DNA from: Pseudolabrys sp963742345
GTDB lineage: Bacteria; Pseudomonadota; Alphaproteobacteria; Rhizobiales; Xanthobacteraceae
Length of the DNA stretch: 64,000 nucleotides
Assembly: GCA_963742345.1 (NCBI GenBank)
Contig: CAVULO010000008.1
Location: forward strand, 1 to 64,000
Reading direction: 5' to 3'
Shown here: positions 45,423 through 52,766 of the stretch, piece by piece
Numbering within the stretch: position 1 is the stretch's first letter
How the letters are laid out: the number at the start of each line of letters is the position of its first letter
Position numbers and translations under genes: made by a program
Notes under the pieces: model-generated
What the model saw: only the letters and a program-made list of their open reading frames with translations
The model's database searches: none
Told to the model about the DNA's origin: nothing

Positions 45423-46234
45423 GGCTGCCCTCCGCGTCGAGGAGGTCGAAGCTGACGGCGCCGGATTTCGAGCGCTTGGCCCGGATGCCATGGCCGATCG
45501 CCTCCTTGGCATCCTCCGGCATCAGGCTCTTGAGCTCGGCCTTGGCCTGTTCGTGCTCGAGGTGGGCCGCCGGGTCCGGGCAAAGATGCCGGCGAATTCC
45601 GCCCAGGCATTGGAGGTGCTCATGTCGACAATCCGGACCGCCTCGATGCGCGGCTTCGGCGGCTCGACCCCGAACAGGCGAGGGGGCTCGCCGCTCTCGA
45701 CGCAGCGCCAGAATTTCCGCTCGGCGGTGACGATGAGGTGCTGATAGAGCGGATCGGCATGGGTGGTGATCTCCACCCATTTGCCGCCGCCGGTGATCAC
45801 CGACAGCACCGCCGCCCGCGCAGCGACCACCCACATGTTGTGCTGCAGCTGCGGCATGTACTTCTCGGCGGCGGCTTCTTCCGAGAACGACCAGGGCAGC
45901 ATGAACTTGGCTTCGAACACCGCCCCGGTGCCTCGACCCGGCCGTCGAGCGTCGCCGCCATCCAGCGGAGCGCCGGATGCCGGACGTGCCGCTGGATGTC
46001 CGTGATGACCTGGCCGGTATTGGCCTCGTACCAGCGCCGGTTGAGGTCCTCGGTGGCCAGGCCGAGCTGGACGATGAGGTTGCCGGAGAGGTCCTCCGGC
46101 TCGACCTCGCCGCGCTTTTCCCGCCACAGCCGCAGCAGGGCGGCCTCGTCATCGCCCATGATGATCCGGGCGTCCGAGCCGCCGATGAAGTAGCGGCGAT
46201 CTTTGGTGGTTTTTGTCCACACGCTTGAGTTCAT
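45406..46234 (-). pseudogene. YqaJ-like exonuclease, decayed second copy
   Basis: Starts at 46234 (MNSSVWTKTTKDRRYFIGGS, DARIIMGDDEAALLRLWREK) and follows the intact gene at 659-1486 closely. Two one-base deletions relative to that copy (near 45938 and 45571) break it; between them the frame reads GAVFEAKFMLPWSFSEEAAA, EKYMPQLQHNMWVV, ITGGGKWVEITTHADPLYQH. The last part ends at 45406, overlapping the ERF start exactly as in the intact copy. Confidence 0.85.
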
Positions 46235-46287
46235 GACTTCCTCATTCGTCGAAAATGACGTCTGCTGACCGTTCGATTCCATGGACG

Positions 46288-46316
46288 GATCATATGATCT
46301 GAAACGTATCGTACGA
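46288..46316. promoter_or_regulatory. Palindromes before the second HTH gene (predicted operator)
   Basis: GATCATATGATC (46288-46299) is a perfect 12-base palindrome and TCGTACGA (46309-46316) a perfect 8-base one, 9 bases apart, ending 5 bases before the HTH start and lying between the divergent genes. Binding by the HTH protein is inferred. Confidence 0.55.
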
Positions 46317-46321
46317 GACCA

Positions 46322-46603
46322 ATGAAGTCAACTGCAAAATCAAAGCCCCTGACCAGCCCTCAAATTAGGGCCGCCCGCGGTCTACTGCGGTGGAGCGCCG
46401 AGGATCTTGCTCGCGAGGCAGCTCTTGGACTCGCTACTATTCGCCGCGCCGAAGGTGCCGAGAATGAAACGTCGATGACTGTAGCGAACGATTTGGCGGT
46501 TCGCCGAGCGCTGGAAGCCGCCGGTGTCGAATTCATTGATGAAAACGGCGGCGGCCCCGGGGTGCGGTTACGGAAGCGGCCACAGCCGAAGAAGGGACCA
46601 TAG
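46322..46603 (+). CDS. Small XRE-like HTH regulator, second cassette copy
   Basis: 93 residues. SPQIRAARGLLRWSAEDLAR, EAALGLATIRRAEGAENETS, MTVANDLAVRRALEAAGVEF, IDENGGGPGVRLRKRPQPKK. Same layout as the protein at 1593 and similar along the full length. It is intact although its neighbouring ERF and YqaJ genes are dead, so it may still bind and silence the intact cassette. Confidence 0.8.
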   Translation: MKSTAKSKPLTSPQIRAARGLLRWSAEDLAREAALGLATIRRAEGAENETSMTVANDLAVRRALEAAGVEFIDENGGGPGVRLRKRPQPKKGP

Positions 46604-46818
46604 GAGTAGCTCCACAGGCTCGGTGTCGCGAGAACCCGACCCTCGTTCGTCAACCCCGACCTGCATGTATTCCCTGCGGCTCTTACCGGTCGGGTCCATC
46701 CCACGGTCGGTCCCCGGGCACGTGCGCGAGACGGAAAACGCCGACAGACGTTGGGGCCCCCTGGTTTTACGAAACGAACCCAATGTGGCGAACCCAAATT
46801 GCTCGTCACGGCCCCCTT

Positions 46819-46872
46819 CGGTGTCTGGCGTCGAGTTGATCCACGAAAACGGGGGTGGCGGTCCGAACGTCG
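46819..46872 (+). pseudogene. Tail fragment of an HTH regulator
   Basis: Reads VSGVELIHENGGGGPNVE, a diverged copy of the tail GVEFIDENGGGPGVRL. Nothing upstream matches the HTH domain. Confidence 0.45.
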
Positions 46873-46990
46873 AAGTAGTCAACCAATCGTATGAAGCCGA
46901 TCACGGCGCGCCGACCCCGACCATTGCATGGCACCATCGAGAAGGCACGGAGTGGCCGGCGGAAAAATTGGTGCTCGCAAGATCCTTTGC

Positions 46991-47422
46991 TTACGGCTTC
47001 CGAGCCGACCGCGCGCTGAAAGGATTGAAGACTGGTACGCCCGTCGGCTCGAAATCTGAGACATTTCGGGTCGCCACGGTGAGGCCGTGTTCGAGCGCAG
47101 TCGCGGAGATGGCCAGGTCGATCCCCTTATTGCCAATTAGATAGGACAGGCGACCCCAGCGGCGCGCAATAGCAACATCGACCGCAAGAATTCGGCTCTC
47201 ATAGGTGCGCAAAATCATATCCAGCCAGGACGTAATCCTCTCTGCAAATTCTGGGTCTAGCTGCCGCTGCCGTTCGATGCCGCGCTCGATTTCGCCAATG
47301 GTGAGGACGCTGACGAAAAGATCCTGTGACGGCACCTCGCCGATCCAATGGACGAGATTGCGGTTGCGTTGCCGTGGCAGTTTACGCAGCTCCGAAAGAA
47401 CGACCGTGTCGAGCAGATACAT
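46991..47422 (-). CDS. PIN-domain toxin (VapC/FitB-like)
   Basis: 143 residues. YLLDTVVLSELRKLPRQRNR holds the first Asp (with the L-D-T-x2-LSE pattern of FitB-type PIN proteins); VLTIGEIERGIERQRQLDPE the conserved Glu; GNKGIDLAISATALEHGLTV the second Asp; TRNVSDFEPTGVPVFNPF the last Asp with the typical NPF end. It overlaps the Phd-type antitoxin by the TGATG junction. Confidence 0.9.
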   Translation of the reverse strand: MYLLDTVVLSELRKLPRQRNRNLVHWIGEVPSQDLFVSVLTIGEIERGIERQRQLDPEFAERITSWLDMILRTYESRILAVDVAIARRWGRLSYLIGNKGIDLAISATALEHGLTVATRNVSDFEPTGVPVFNPFSARSARKP

Positions 47423-47679
47423 CAGAACCCCGGTTCGCGCATTCGCCCCTCAAGGCGCTCGAATTCCTCGCCGTCGGTGGGCATCGCTAGAAGGAGCTCG
47501 GCAAAACTCGGTGCCTTCAAATGCTGCAACTTGCGCAAGCGTTCGTATTCATCAACAGCAACCACCACTACGGCGGGCTTACCATGTTTGGTCACCGTCT
47601 GCGGTTCGCGCCGCGCCGCTTCGACAACCTCACTGAATCGATTCTTGGCATCCTGCACCGACCAATAGCGCCTCGTCAT
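47422..47679 (-). CDS. Phd/YefM-family antitoxin
   Basis: 85 residues. RRYWSVQDAKNRFSEVVEAA, RREPQTVTKHGKPAVVVVAV, DEYERLRKL: the Phd/YefM fold that binds DNA; the C-terminal part (LLAMPTDGEEFERLEGRMRE) is the toxin-binding tail. Upstream tandem palindromes (47691-47715) are the expected operator. Confidence 0.9.
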   Translation of the reverse strand: MTRRYWSVQDAKNRFSEVVEAARREPQTVTKHGKPAVVVVAVDEYERLRKLQHLKAPSFAELLLAMPTDGEEFERLEGRMREPGF

Positions 47680-47690
47680 CGCTGTTGCCT

Positions 47691-47715
47691 TTCTAGCTAG
47701 AAGTTCTGTCTAGAA
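47691..47715 (-). promoter_or_regulatory. Tandem palindromic operator of the Phd-VapC module
   Basis: TTCTAGCTAGAA (47691-47702) is a perfect palindrome, and after one base the similar TTCTGTCTAGAA (47704-47715) follows. Two helix-turn-spaced sites just before the antitoxin start match the two-dimer binding of Phd-type antitoxins. Binding is inferred. Confidence 0.7.
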
Positions 47716-47839
47716 TATGGAGTTACTCGCGCTGTCGTCAAGCACCTGGTGACGCTCCAGCCGCGGCAGGGCTTCGGTTTGGCCGGCAAAGCCACCGCTG
47801 TCCGCTCCCAAGCATCGCCGAAAGCCTTGCCGACTGGAT

Positions 47840-47902
47840 CTACAGGCGCGCTTGATTGAAGCCGCCGGCATCGAATTCATCAACAAAATGGGGGAGGGCT
47901 AG
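47840..47902 (+). pseudogene. Tail fragment of an HTH regulator
   Basis: Reads LQARLIEAAGIEFINKMGEG then TAG. It matches the ALEAAGVEFIDENGGG part of the cassette HTH tail. No DNA-binding part remains. Confidence 0.5.
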
Positions 47903-48108
47903 GCGTAGCAGCGCGGGGGCTCCGTTACGGTGGAATGCGGTAGACTTCGCCAGGGCGTAGGCCCTGGGCGTTAGCACGGTTAGACCCCAACCTGCACTCC
48001 TGTCGAAATCCTGTCGATCCAACATTCAGCCGGCCTGGTCCGGCGCTTTCCGGAACGGGTCCGCCCATTCTTCAATAGCTTGACGTATTGTTCGGTCGTA
48101 TATTGACG

Positions 48109-48127
48109 TATACCGGTACTCGGTATA
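48109..48127 (+). promoter_or_regulatory. Inverted repeat before higBA (predicted operator)
   Basis: TATACCG-GTACT-CGGTATA, perfect 7-base arms around a 5-base spacer, 12 bases before the higB start. A TTGACG -35-like box lies at 48103-48108 and TATAGG at 48124-48129. HigA-type antitoxins bind such sites. Confidence 0.6.
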
Positions 48128-48139
48128 GGATCAGGTTTT

Positions 48140-48418
48140 ATGATCCGATCGTTCGGAGATGCGCGGACCAAGGCACTGTTTCGAGATCAGTTTGTGCGAG
48201 ACTTTCAAGGTATTGCCCGACCGGCCAAGCGCCGGCTAGAAGCAATTAACGCTGCCCATCGGCTCGATGACCTTTTGGTTCCGCCATCAAATCGGTTGGA
48301 GAAGCTGAAGGGAAACTTGAAGGGATTTTTCTCGATTCGGATCAACGATCAATGGCGCGTGATTTTTCAATGGATCGATGGTGATGCATATGAGGTTCGA
48401 GTAGTTGATTATCATTAA
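48140..48418 (+). CDS. higB: HigB-type toxin (RelE superfamily)
   Basis: 92 residues. MIRSFGDARTKALFRDQFVR, PAKRRLEAINAAHRLDDLLV, PPSNRLEKLKGNLKGFFSIR, INDQWRVIFQWIDGDAYEVR, VVDYH. The R-I-N-x-Q-W-R-x-x-F motif and final YH are typical of HigB mRNA-cleaving toxins that act on translating ribosomes. The antitoxin follows 12 bases downstream, the reversed toxin-first order typical of higBA. Confidence 0.9.
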   Translation: MIRSFGDARTKALFRDQFVRDFQGIARPAKRRLEAINAAHRLDDLLVPPSNRLEKLKGNLKGFFSIRINDQWRVIFQWIDGDAYEVRVVDYH

Positions 48419-48430
48419 CAGGAGGAGACA

Positions 48431-48733
48431 ATGACGAAGAAAGAGTTCACTCCTGTGACGCCTGGAGAAATGCTGAAGGAAGAATTCCTAGCAGAATATA
48501 GGCTGTCGCAGAATCAATTAGCAAAAGCGATTGGCATCTCGCCAAACCGCATTACCGAGATCGTCAACAATCGTCGACGCATTACGGCAGACACTGCGCT
48601 CAGGCTCAGCCTGTACTTTGGTAATAGCCCAGAGTTCTGGATGAACCTCCAGTCCCATTACGATCTCAAAATGGCGCGCGGCGATCTAAAGCCTGGTGAT
48701 ATCAAACGCATAAAGGCACAACGGGCCGCTTGA
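48431..48733 (+). CDS. higA: HigA-type antitoxin
   Basis: 100 residues after an AGGAGG ribosome site. TPVTPGEMLKEEFLAEYRLS, QNQLAKAIGISPNRITEIVN, NRRRITADTALRLSLYFGNS, PEFWMNLQSHYDLKMA: complete HigA with XRE helix-turn-helix. A decayed copy of higB end plus higA is at 50.9-51.2 kb. Confidence 0.93.
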   Translation: MTKKEFTPVTPGEMLKEEFLAEYRLSQNQLAKAIGISPNRITEIVNNRRRITADTALRLSLYFGNSPEFWMNLQSHYDLKMARGDLKPGDIKRIKAQRAA

Positions 48734-49054
48734 GGGCGGCCCGCCCAGCCACTCGAGCCTACTTCGGGTTCTTTGAAAGGATGCTGATTGCTTTGCAGGA
48801 GGTAGGTTCCCGCTCTGATTCTTGTTGGCGATGCGCCGGCCGCTTAGAGCGGGGTCACGATCAGCTGCCGAAAGTCATCCTCGGTGTAAAGGTCAACGAC
48901 GGATCGAGGTCGTCAGATCGCAAGCTCAAACCGCTGCCGCCTGACCCCACTCGTCATCAAATTTCGACGATAGGTCCGGGATAGATCGCTTGTAGGCGAT
49001 CAAGTTCCTCTTGCTCGGCAGCGCTCAGCCTGTGCGGCAATAAACCTTTAATCA
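48734..49054. other. Gap with part of the higBA duplication
   Basis: The first about 65 bases (to about 48800) recur at 51240-51306, so the duplicated unit extends past the higA stop. Nothing else recognised. Confidence 0.5.
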
Positions 49055-49501
49055 TTAAATTGAACATGCGGCATCGTGCGCGGCCTTCCGGGCTCTCAGA
49101 AAATGCATAAACCGCGCCTTCAACTGCGCTTCCTCGGCGTCTTCAGCGTCCGTCACACCAAACCCCCACGTCCGCTTGTTCCACAGCCAAGTGGTTCGCT
49201 TGTTATCTTCATGTGTCTGTACCACGCCATAGCCCGCCGGGCAGGCAATCGTCTTCGCGCGCTCCTTGATGCTTGCGGAAATCCTCTCTCTTTCCTTCAT
49301 TATGTCAGCTCTTTCATCAGCGCTCATTGGTTTCTTCGTGTCGAGATCGTAACCGAGCCAGTACACGCGGTCATCGTCATCTCGCAGCGACTTCGCCAAA
49401 GTTGGGTCGATGTTGAAGCCGAATGGGTCTGCGACGGCAGTGCTGGCGACGCGCTCAAGGCGGGCCGCAGCCGCCAGGGGAGGGTGAGGTGCCGGTAACA
49501 T
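49055..49501 (-). CDS. Hypothetical protein, 148 aa
   Basis: The start at 49501 (MLPAPHPPLAAAARLERVAS) is preferred. Features: VADPFGFNIDPTLAKSLRDD, DDRVYWLGYDLDTKKPMSAD, ERADIMKERERISASIKERA, VVQTHEDNKRTTWLWNKRTW, GFGVTDAEDAEEAQLKARFM. Helical, with Trp-rich C-terminal half. Composition is protein-like and free of low-information runs. No family recognised. Confidence 0.55.
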   Translation of the reverse strand: MLPAPHPPLAAAARLERVASTAVADPFGFNIDPTLAKSLRDDDDRVYWLGYDLDTKKPMSADERADIMKERERISASIKERAKTIACPAGYGVVQTHEDNKRTTWLWNKRTWGFGVTDAEDAEEAQLKARFMHFLRARKAAHDAACSI

Positions 49502-49606
49502 CGGCGATTCACACAGGTACTGCGCCGGCGGACTCAAGGCGTTTCGTGAGCGATTTTGGTTCGATGCGAGCGCCACTCACCGCGCCAAGACGCGCTAAAC
49601 GTGACG

Positions 49607-49635
49607 TATGTCAATAGCGCAGTTAAACTGACATA
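49607..49635 (+). promoter_or_regulatory. Inverted repeat at the start of an RHH-PIN module
   Basis: TATGTCA (49607-49613) and TGACATA (49629-49635) form perfect 7-base arms, centre to centre 22 bases apart, ending one base before the antitoxin ATG. Two turns of DNA apart on one face, as expected for two ribbon-helix-helix dimers. Inferred operator. Confidence 0.6.
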
Positions 49636-49636
49636 T

Positions 49637-49846
49637 ATGGAAAAGACCCAAATCTACCTCCGCAAGGAAGAGCTTGATGCCCTGCGCAAGGCCGCCGCGC
49701 GGTCGGGGCGCAGCGTCGCAGAGTTGGTCCGCGACGCAATCCGCAAGGTCGTGCTCAAACCACCGGCCGCAGGTCCGGTTGCTATCTGGGACGGCGAGCC
49801 AAAGCGTGCGTCCATCGACCACGATAGCGTCCACGATCAAACCTGA
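49637..49846 (+). CDS. Ribbon-helix-helix antitoxin (CopG-like)
   Basis: 69 residues. MEKTQIYLRKEELDALRKAA, ARSGRSVAELVRDAIRKVVL: one ribbon-helix-helix domain (QIYLRKEE strand, two helices). C-terminal GPVAIWDGEPKRASIDHDSV is the toxin-binding part. The stop overlaps the toxin start (TGATG). Confidence 0.88.
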   Translation: MEKTQIYLRKEELDALRKAAARSGRSVAELVRDAIRKVVLKPPAAGPVAIWDGEPKRASIDHDSVHDQT

Positions 49847-50262
49847 TGCGGCAAGGGGAAGCGGTGTTCGTTGACAGCGGGGCGTGGATTGCCCTTGCCC
49901 TGTCACGCGATCCGCTACACGTCCAGGCGCGAGAGCAATGGGAGCTGTTGCACGGAGCGGGCGCGAAGCTTCACACCTCCGTTCCCGTTGTCATCGAGAC
50001 ATTCACATTTCTTGATCGCAACGCGAACCGAGACGTGGCGCTGACGTGGAAGGAAGCCATCTATAGGCTTGGCACCGTAAAGCTCCTTCCCTGCGAACTG
50101 CGCGATTTGGAGCAGTCGTGGGAATACTTCCGACGCGGAGATCTGCACAAATTATCGGCGGTCGATGCCACCAGCTTTGCGATCATGAAGCGCGCGCGAA
50201 TTGGGCTTGCATATACGTTCGATCACCACTTTGCCGTTGTCGGGTTCAGGCTGGTGACATAG
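49846..50262 (+). CDS. PIN-domain toxin (VapC-like)
   Basis: 138 residues. VFVDSGAWIALALSRDPLHV (first Asp), TSVPVVIETFTFLDRNANRD (Glu), DLHKLSAVDATSFAIMKRAR (Asp), GLAYTFDHHFAVVGF (last Asp region). Complete Mg-dependent RNase fold, inhibited by the overlapping antitoxin. Confidence 0.88.
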   Translation: MRQGEAVFVDSGAWIALALSRDPLHVQAREQWELLHGAGAKLHTSVPVVIETFTFLDRNANRDVALTWKEAIYRLGTVKLLPCELRDLEQSWEYFRRGDLHKLSAVDATSFAIMKRARIGLAYTFDHHFAVVGFRLVT

Positions 50263-50878
50263 CAGTTGGTGCACTGCGCCCCTTACCGGGGAGCACAATA
50301 TCCCGCCGTCATCATACCGATGCCGACTCAACACCACGCCACCGCCATCTCGAGGAAAAGCGGGAGGCATGCGCACCCCCGTTGAAGTTGCCTCAGCGCG
50401 CGCGAATTTGCCTGCGTCATGAGTGCTCGACAAAGAAGCCAATCGCCGTCGCGCGCGGGGTCAACGGCAATATTGGACTAGATATCGAGCTACTATGCTT
50501 CAAGGCGCCGTTGTCGTTAGCATGATAAGGAGAACCGGAATGCGGGGCGAGGCCGTCATTAGCACCATGAGCTCGCCTCCTACTACTACCAACAGCTCGG
50601 CGAGGTTTTCGTCCCCTCCGGCTTATATTAATCGTCCTCGGTTTTGTTAAATCACGACGATCGTCGAGACAATTTCATGCCGCAGTCGTGGCCGGCCGTG
50701 GCGACCGGGGCCTCCCGCTTGGTGCTGGCGATCGACGCTTCTTGGCAGGGAGGGGGGAGGTCGATCGGACCCTACCAGCACATTCCCCTAATATCTGATT
50801 CGTTGACAAATCTACTGTTGGTTGTGAAACTGGGATTATAGGCTGTGGAAGACGGACGACTGTGGTCTACCAACCTAT
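50263..50878. other. Gap, nothing recognised
   Basis: About 615 bases with only short frames. Ends where the higB-like fragment starts. Possibly the lost front part of the duplicated higBA unit plus junk. Confidence 0.4.
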
Positions 50879-51240
50879 GCCGCGTAATTTTTAAATGGAT
50901 CGATGGTGATGCCTATGAGGTTCGGGTGGTTGATTATCATTGATGGGACAAGACAACGCTCCTGTGACGCCTGGCGAAATGCTGAAGGAAGAATTCTTAG
51001 CAGAATATAGGTTGTCGCAGAATCAATTAGCAAAAGCGATTGGCATCTCGACAAACCGCATTACCGAGATCGTCAACAATCGTCGACGCATTACGGCAGA
51101 CACCGCGCTCAGGCTCAGCCTGTACTTTGGTAATACCCAGAGTTCTGGATAAACCTCCAGTCCCATTACGATCTCAAAATGGCGCGCAGCGATCTAAAGC
51201 CTGGTGATATCAAACGCATAAAGGCACAACGGCCGCTTGA
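50879..51240 (+). pseudogene. Decayed duplicate of higBA
   Basis: Begins inside higB (WIDGDAYEVRVVDYH, stop) and continues into a higA copy (MGQDNAPVTPGEMLKEEFLA, QNQLAKAIGISTNRITEIVN, NRRRITADTALRLSLYFGNT) that a one-base loss then breaks (QSSG stop at 51152). The rest of higA follows out of frame to 51240. The helix-turn-helix part would still be made as a 70-residue protein, which may bind the higBA operator. Confidence 0.85.
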
Positions 51241-51330
51241 GGGCGGCCGGCCCAGCCACTCAAGTTCTTCTTCGGGTTCTTTGACAGGATGCTGATTGCT
51301 TTGCATGGCACCACTGGAAGGCAAGGAGTG

Positions 51331-51368
51331 GCGGCCCCGGGGTGTGGAAGCGGCATTGAAGAAAGGGT
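51331..51368 (+). pseudogene. Tail fragment of an HTH regulator
   Basis: The bases GCGGCCCCGGGGTG near 51331 followed by TGGAAGCGGC match the end of the HTH gene at 46322 (GGPGVRLRKR region) with one gap. A relic next to the YqaJ relic, on the opposite strand as in the intact cassette. Confidence 0.45.
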
Positions 51369-51404
51369 AACGGGCGTGGCTCGAGGTAAGAATCTAACGG
51401 GGTC

Positions 51405-51640
51405 CCCGCTACCACCCGGGCGTCGAGCGTTGCCGCCGTCCACCGTAGGGCGGGGTGCCAGACCTGCCGCTGGACGTCCGTGATGACCTGACCGGTGTTG
51501 TGTTGGCCTCGCACTAGGCGCCGGTTTAGCGCTTCGGTGGCCAAGCCCAGCTGGACGATGAGGTTGCCGGAGAGGTCGTTTCTCCCGCCACAGTCGTAGC
51601 AGGGCCGCCTCGTCATTGCCCATTATGATTCGGGCGTCGC
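51405..51640 (-). pseudogene. YqaJ-like exonuclease, N-terminal fragment
   Basis: Reads DARIIMGNDEAALLRLWREK, then in a second frame NDLSGNLIVQLGLATEALNR, TGQVITDVQRQVWHPALRWT, AATLDARVVAG and is lost. It matches residues about 10-95 of the intact protein with a gap at REVEPE. Third trace of this nuclease in the window. Confidence 0.8.
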
Positions 51641-51730
51641 CGTGCGCTGTGCGCCCCGCTCATCGTAACTTTCGTCTGCGGGTGGGGAATCCCTGTCGGG
51701 CGAGGGTTACGAATTTGCTCTTCGCGGTAG

Positions 51731-52204
51731 TCAGCCGTAGGCCGCCCGCTGGGCCCTTTCAGCGACGAAGTCGCTGACGCGTTCGGGCAGCGTCGCATTG
51801 TCGGCCCGCTCGGCCGCCCGGGCTTCATCGGCTTGCCGCCGCTTCAGATCGGCGAGCTCGTGGACAAGCCGTGCGCGCTCACCATGGGCGCGATCGAGCA
51901 CGGCTTGCAGTTGGGCCTTCTCGGCATTGAGGTTCTGGATGGCGGCATTCGCTCGGCCATCGATCTCGATGATGGCGATGCGCAGATCGTCTTCGGCTTT
52001 GAGCGCGATTTCGATCTCGCCGCGCAAATGCGTAAGCTCGGATTCGCCCTCGTTGAGCAGCCGCGACTGCTCGATGAGGCGGTTTTCCAGATCTTCCCGG
52101 GCGCGCCGGTTGAGAACTTCGTCGTCGGTGCGCTGCACCGTTAGCTGCTGTAAGAGGTCCGTGACGTGACGGTGGAAATTTTCAAACTTGCTGCGTTCTT
52201 CCAT
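51731..52204 (-). CDS. Coiled-coil protein, 157 aa
   Basis: MEERSKFENFHRHVTDLLQQ, LENRLIEQSRLLNEGESELT, HLRGEIEIALKAEDDLRIAI, LNAEKAQLQAVLDRAHGERA, LVHELADLKRRQADEARAA. Nearly the whole chain is a long coiled coil without membrane segment. Good ribosome site (GGAGGAAG) on the minus strand. Function unknown, may be a scaffold. Confidence 0.7.
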   Translation of the reverse strand: MEERSKFENFHRHVTDLLQQLTVQRTDDEVLNRRAREDLENRLIEQSRLLNEGESELTHLRGEIEIALKAEDDLRIAIIEIDGRANAAIQNLNAEKAQLQAVLDRAHGERARLVHELADLKRRQADEARAAERADNATLPERVSDFVAERAQRAAYG

Positions 52205-52207
52205 GGA

Positions 52208-52706
52208 GAGCTCCTTCCTCCCGGGCCGCCCGACGTCATGCCGATTCCGATGTCGCTTGCGCGGCCTGACCGGGCCTGGCGTTACGCCGTCATATGTACC
52301 TTGACGTCGGTTGCAGGCGGCATGCTCGGCGACCTCATCGGTGCCCTGTGGTCCACTTTTGATCGGACAATGGATCGTTCGCGTCTGGGGCTATGGCGAC
52401 AAGATGGAGGCGATCCGACAAGCCTTCGCGGATTACGGGGCCTGGATCATCGTGGGCAAGGGCGTCACCCCGATTCCCTACAAGATCGTCACCATCGCGT
52501 CCGGATTTGCCGGCTACAATTTCGGCTGGTTCGTTTTGTTGTCGCTGCTGACCCGCGGCGTGCGCTTCTTTGCGGAGGCGTTCCTGCTCAGGCGTTACGG
52601 CGCGCGCGCCCGCGAGATCATCGAGAAGCGGCTGGGCCTCTGGGTGACGATCGGCGCCCTGGTCCTGGTAGCCGGCGTGGTGGTGGCGACGCTCTATCTG
52701 ATCTGA
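52208..52706 (+). pseudogene. DedA-like (VTT domain) membrane protein, truncated and frameshifted
   Basis: Starts abruptly within the family at ELLPPGPPDVMPIPMSLARP, then AWRYAVICTLTSVAGGMLGD, LIGAL. An extra base near 52355-52370 shifts to GQWIVRVWGYGDKMEAIRQA, FADYGAWIIVGKGVTPIPYK, IVTIASGFAGYNFGWFVLLS, and ends at 52706 with a last membrane helix. The G-x-TPIPYK motif is typical of YqaA-type DedA proteins. About 40 N-terminal residues are absent; the breakpoint lies at the start of the coiled-coil gene. Confidence 0.8.
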
Positions 52707-52766
52707 GTTCTGCTTCGCCGCTTCATTCCAAGATTTTTCGTCACCCGCACGGTGTGCCAATAAACA

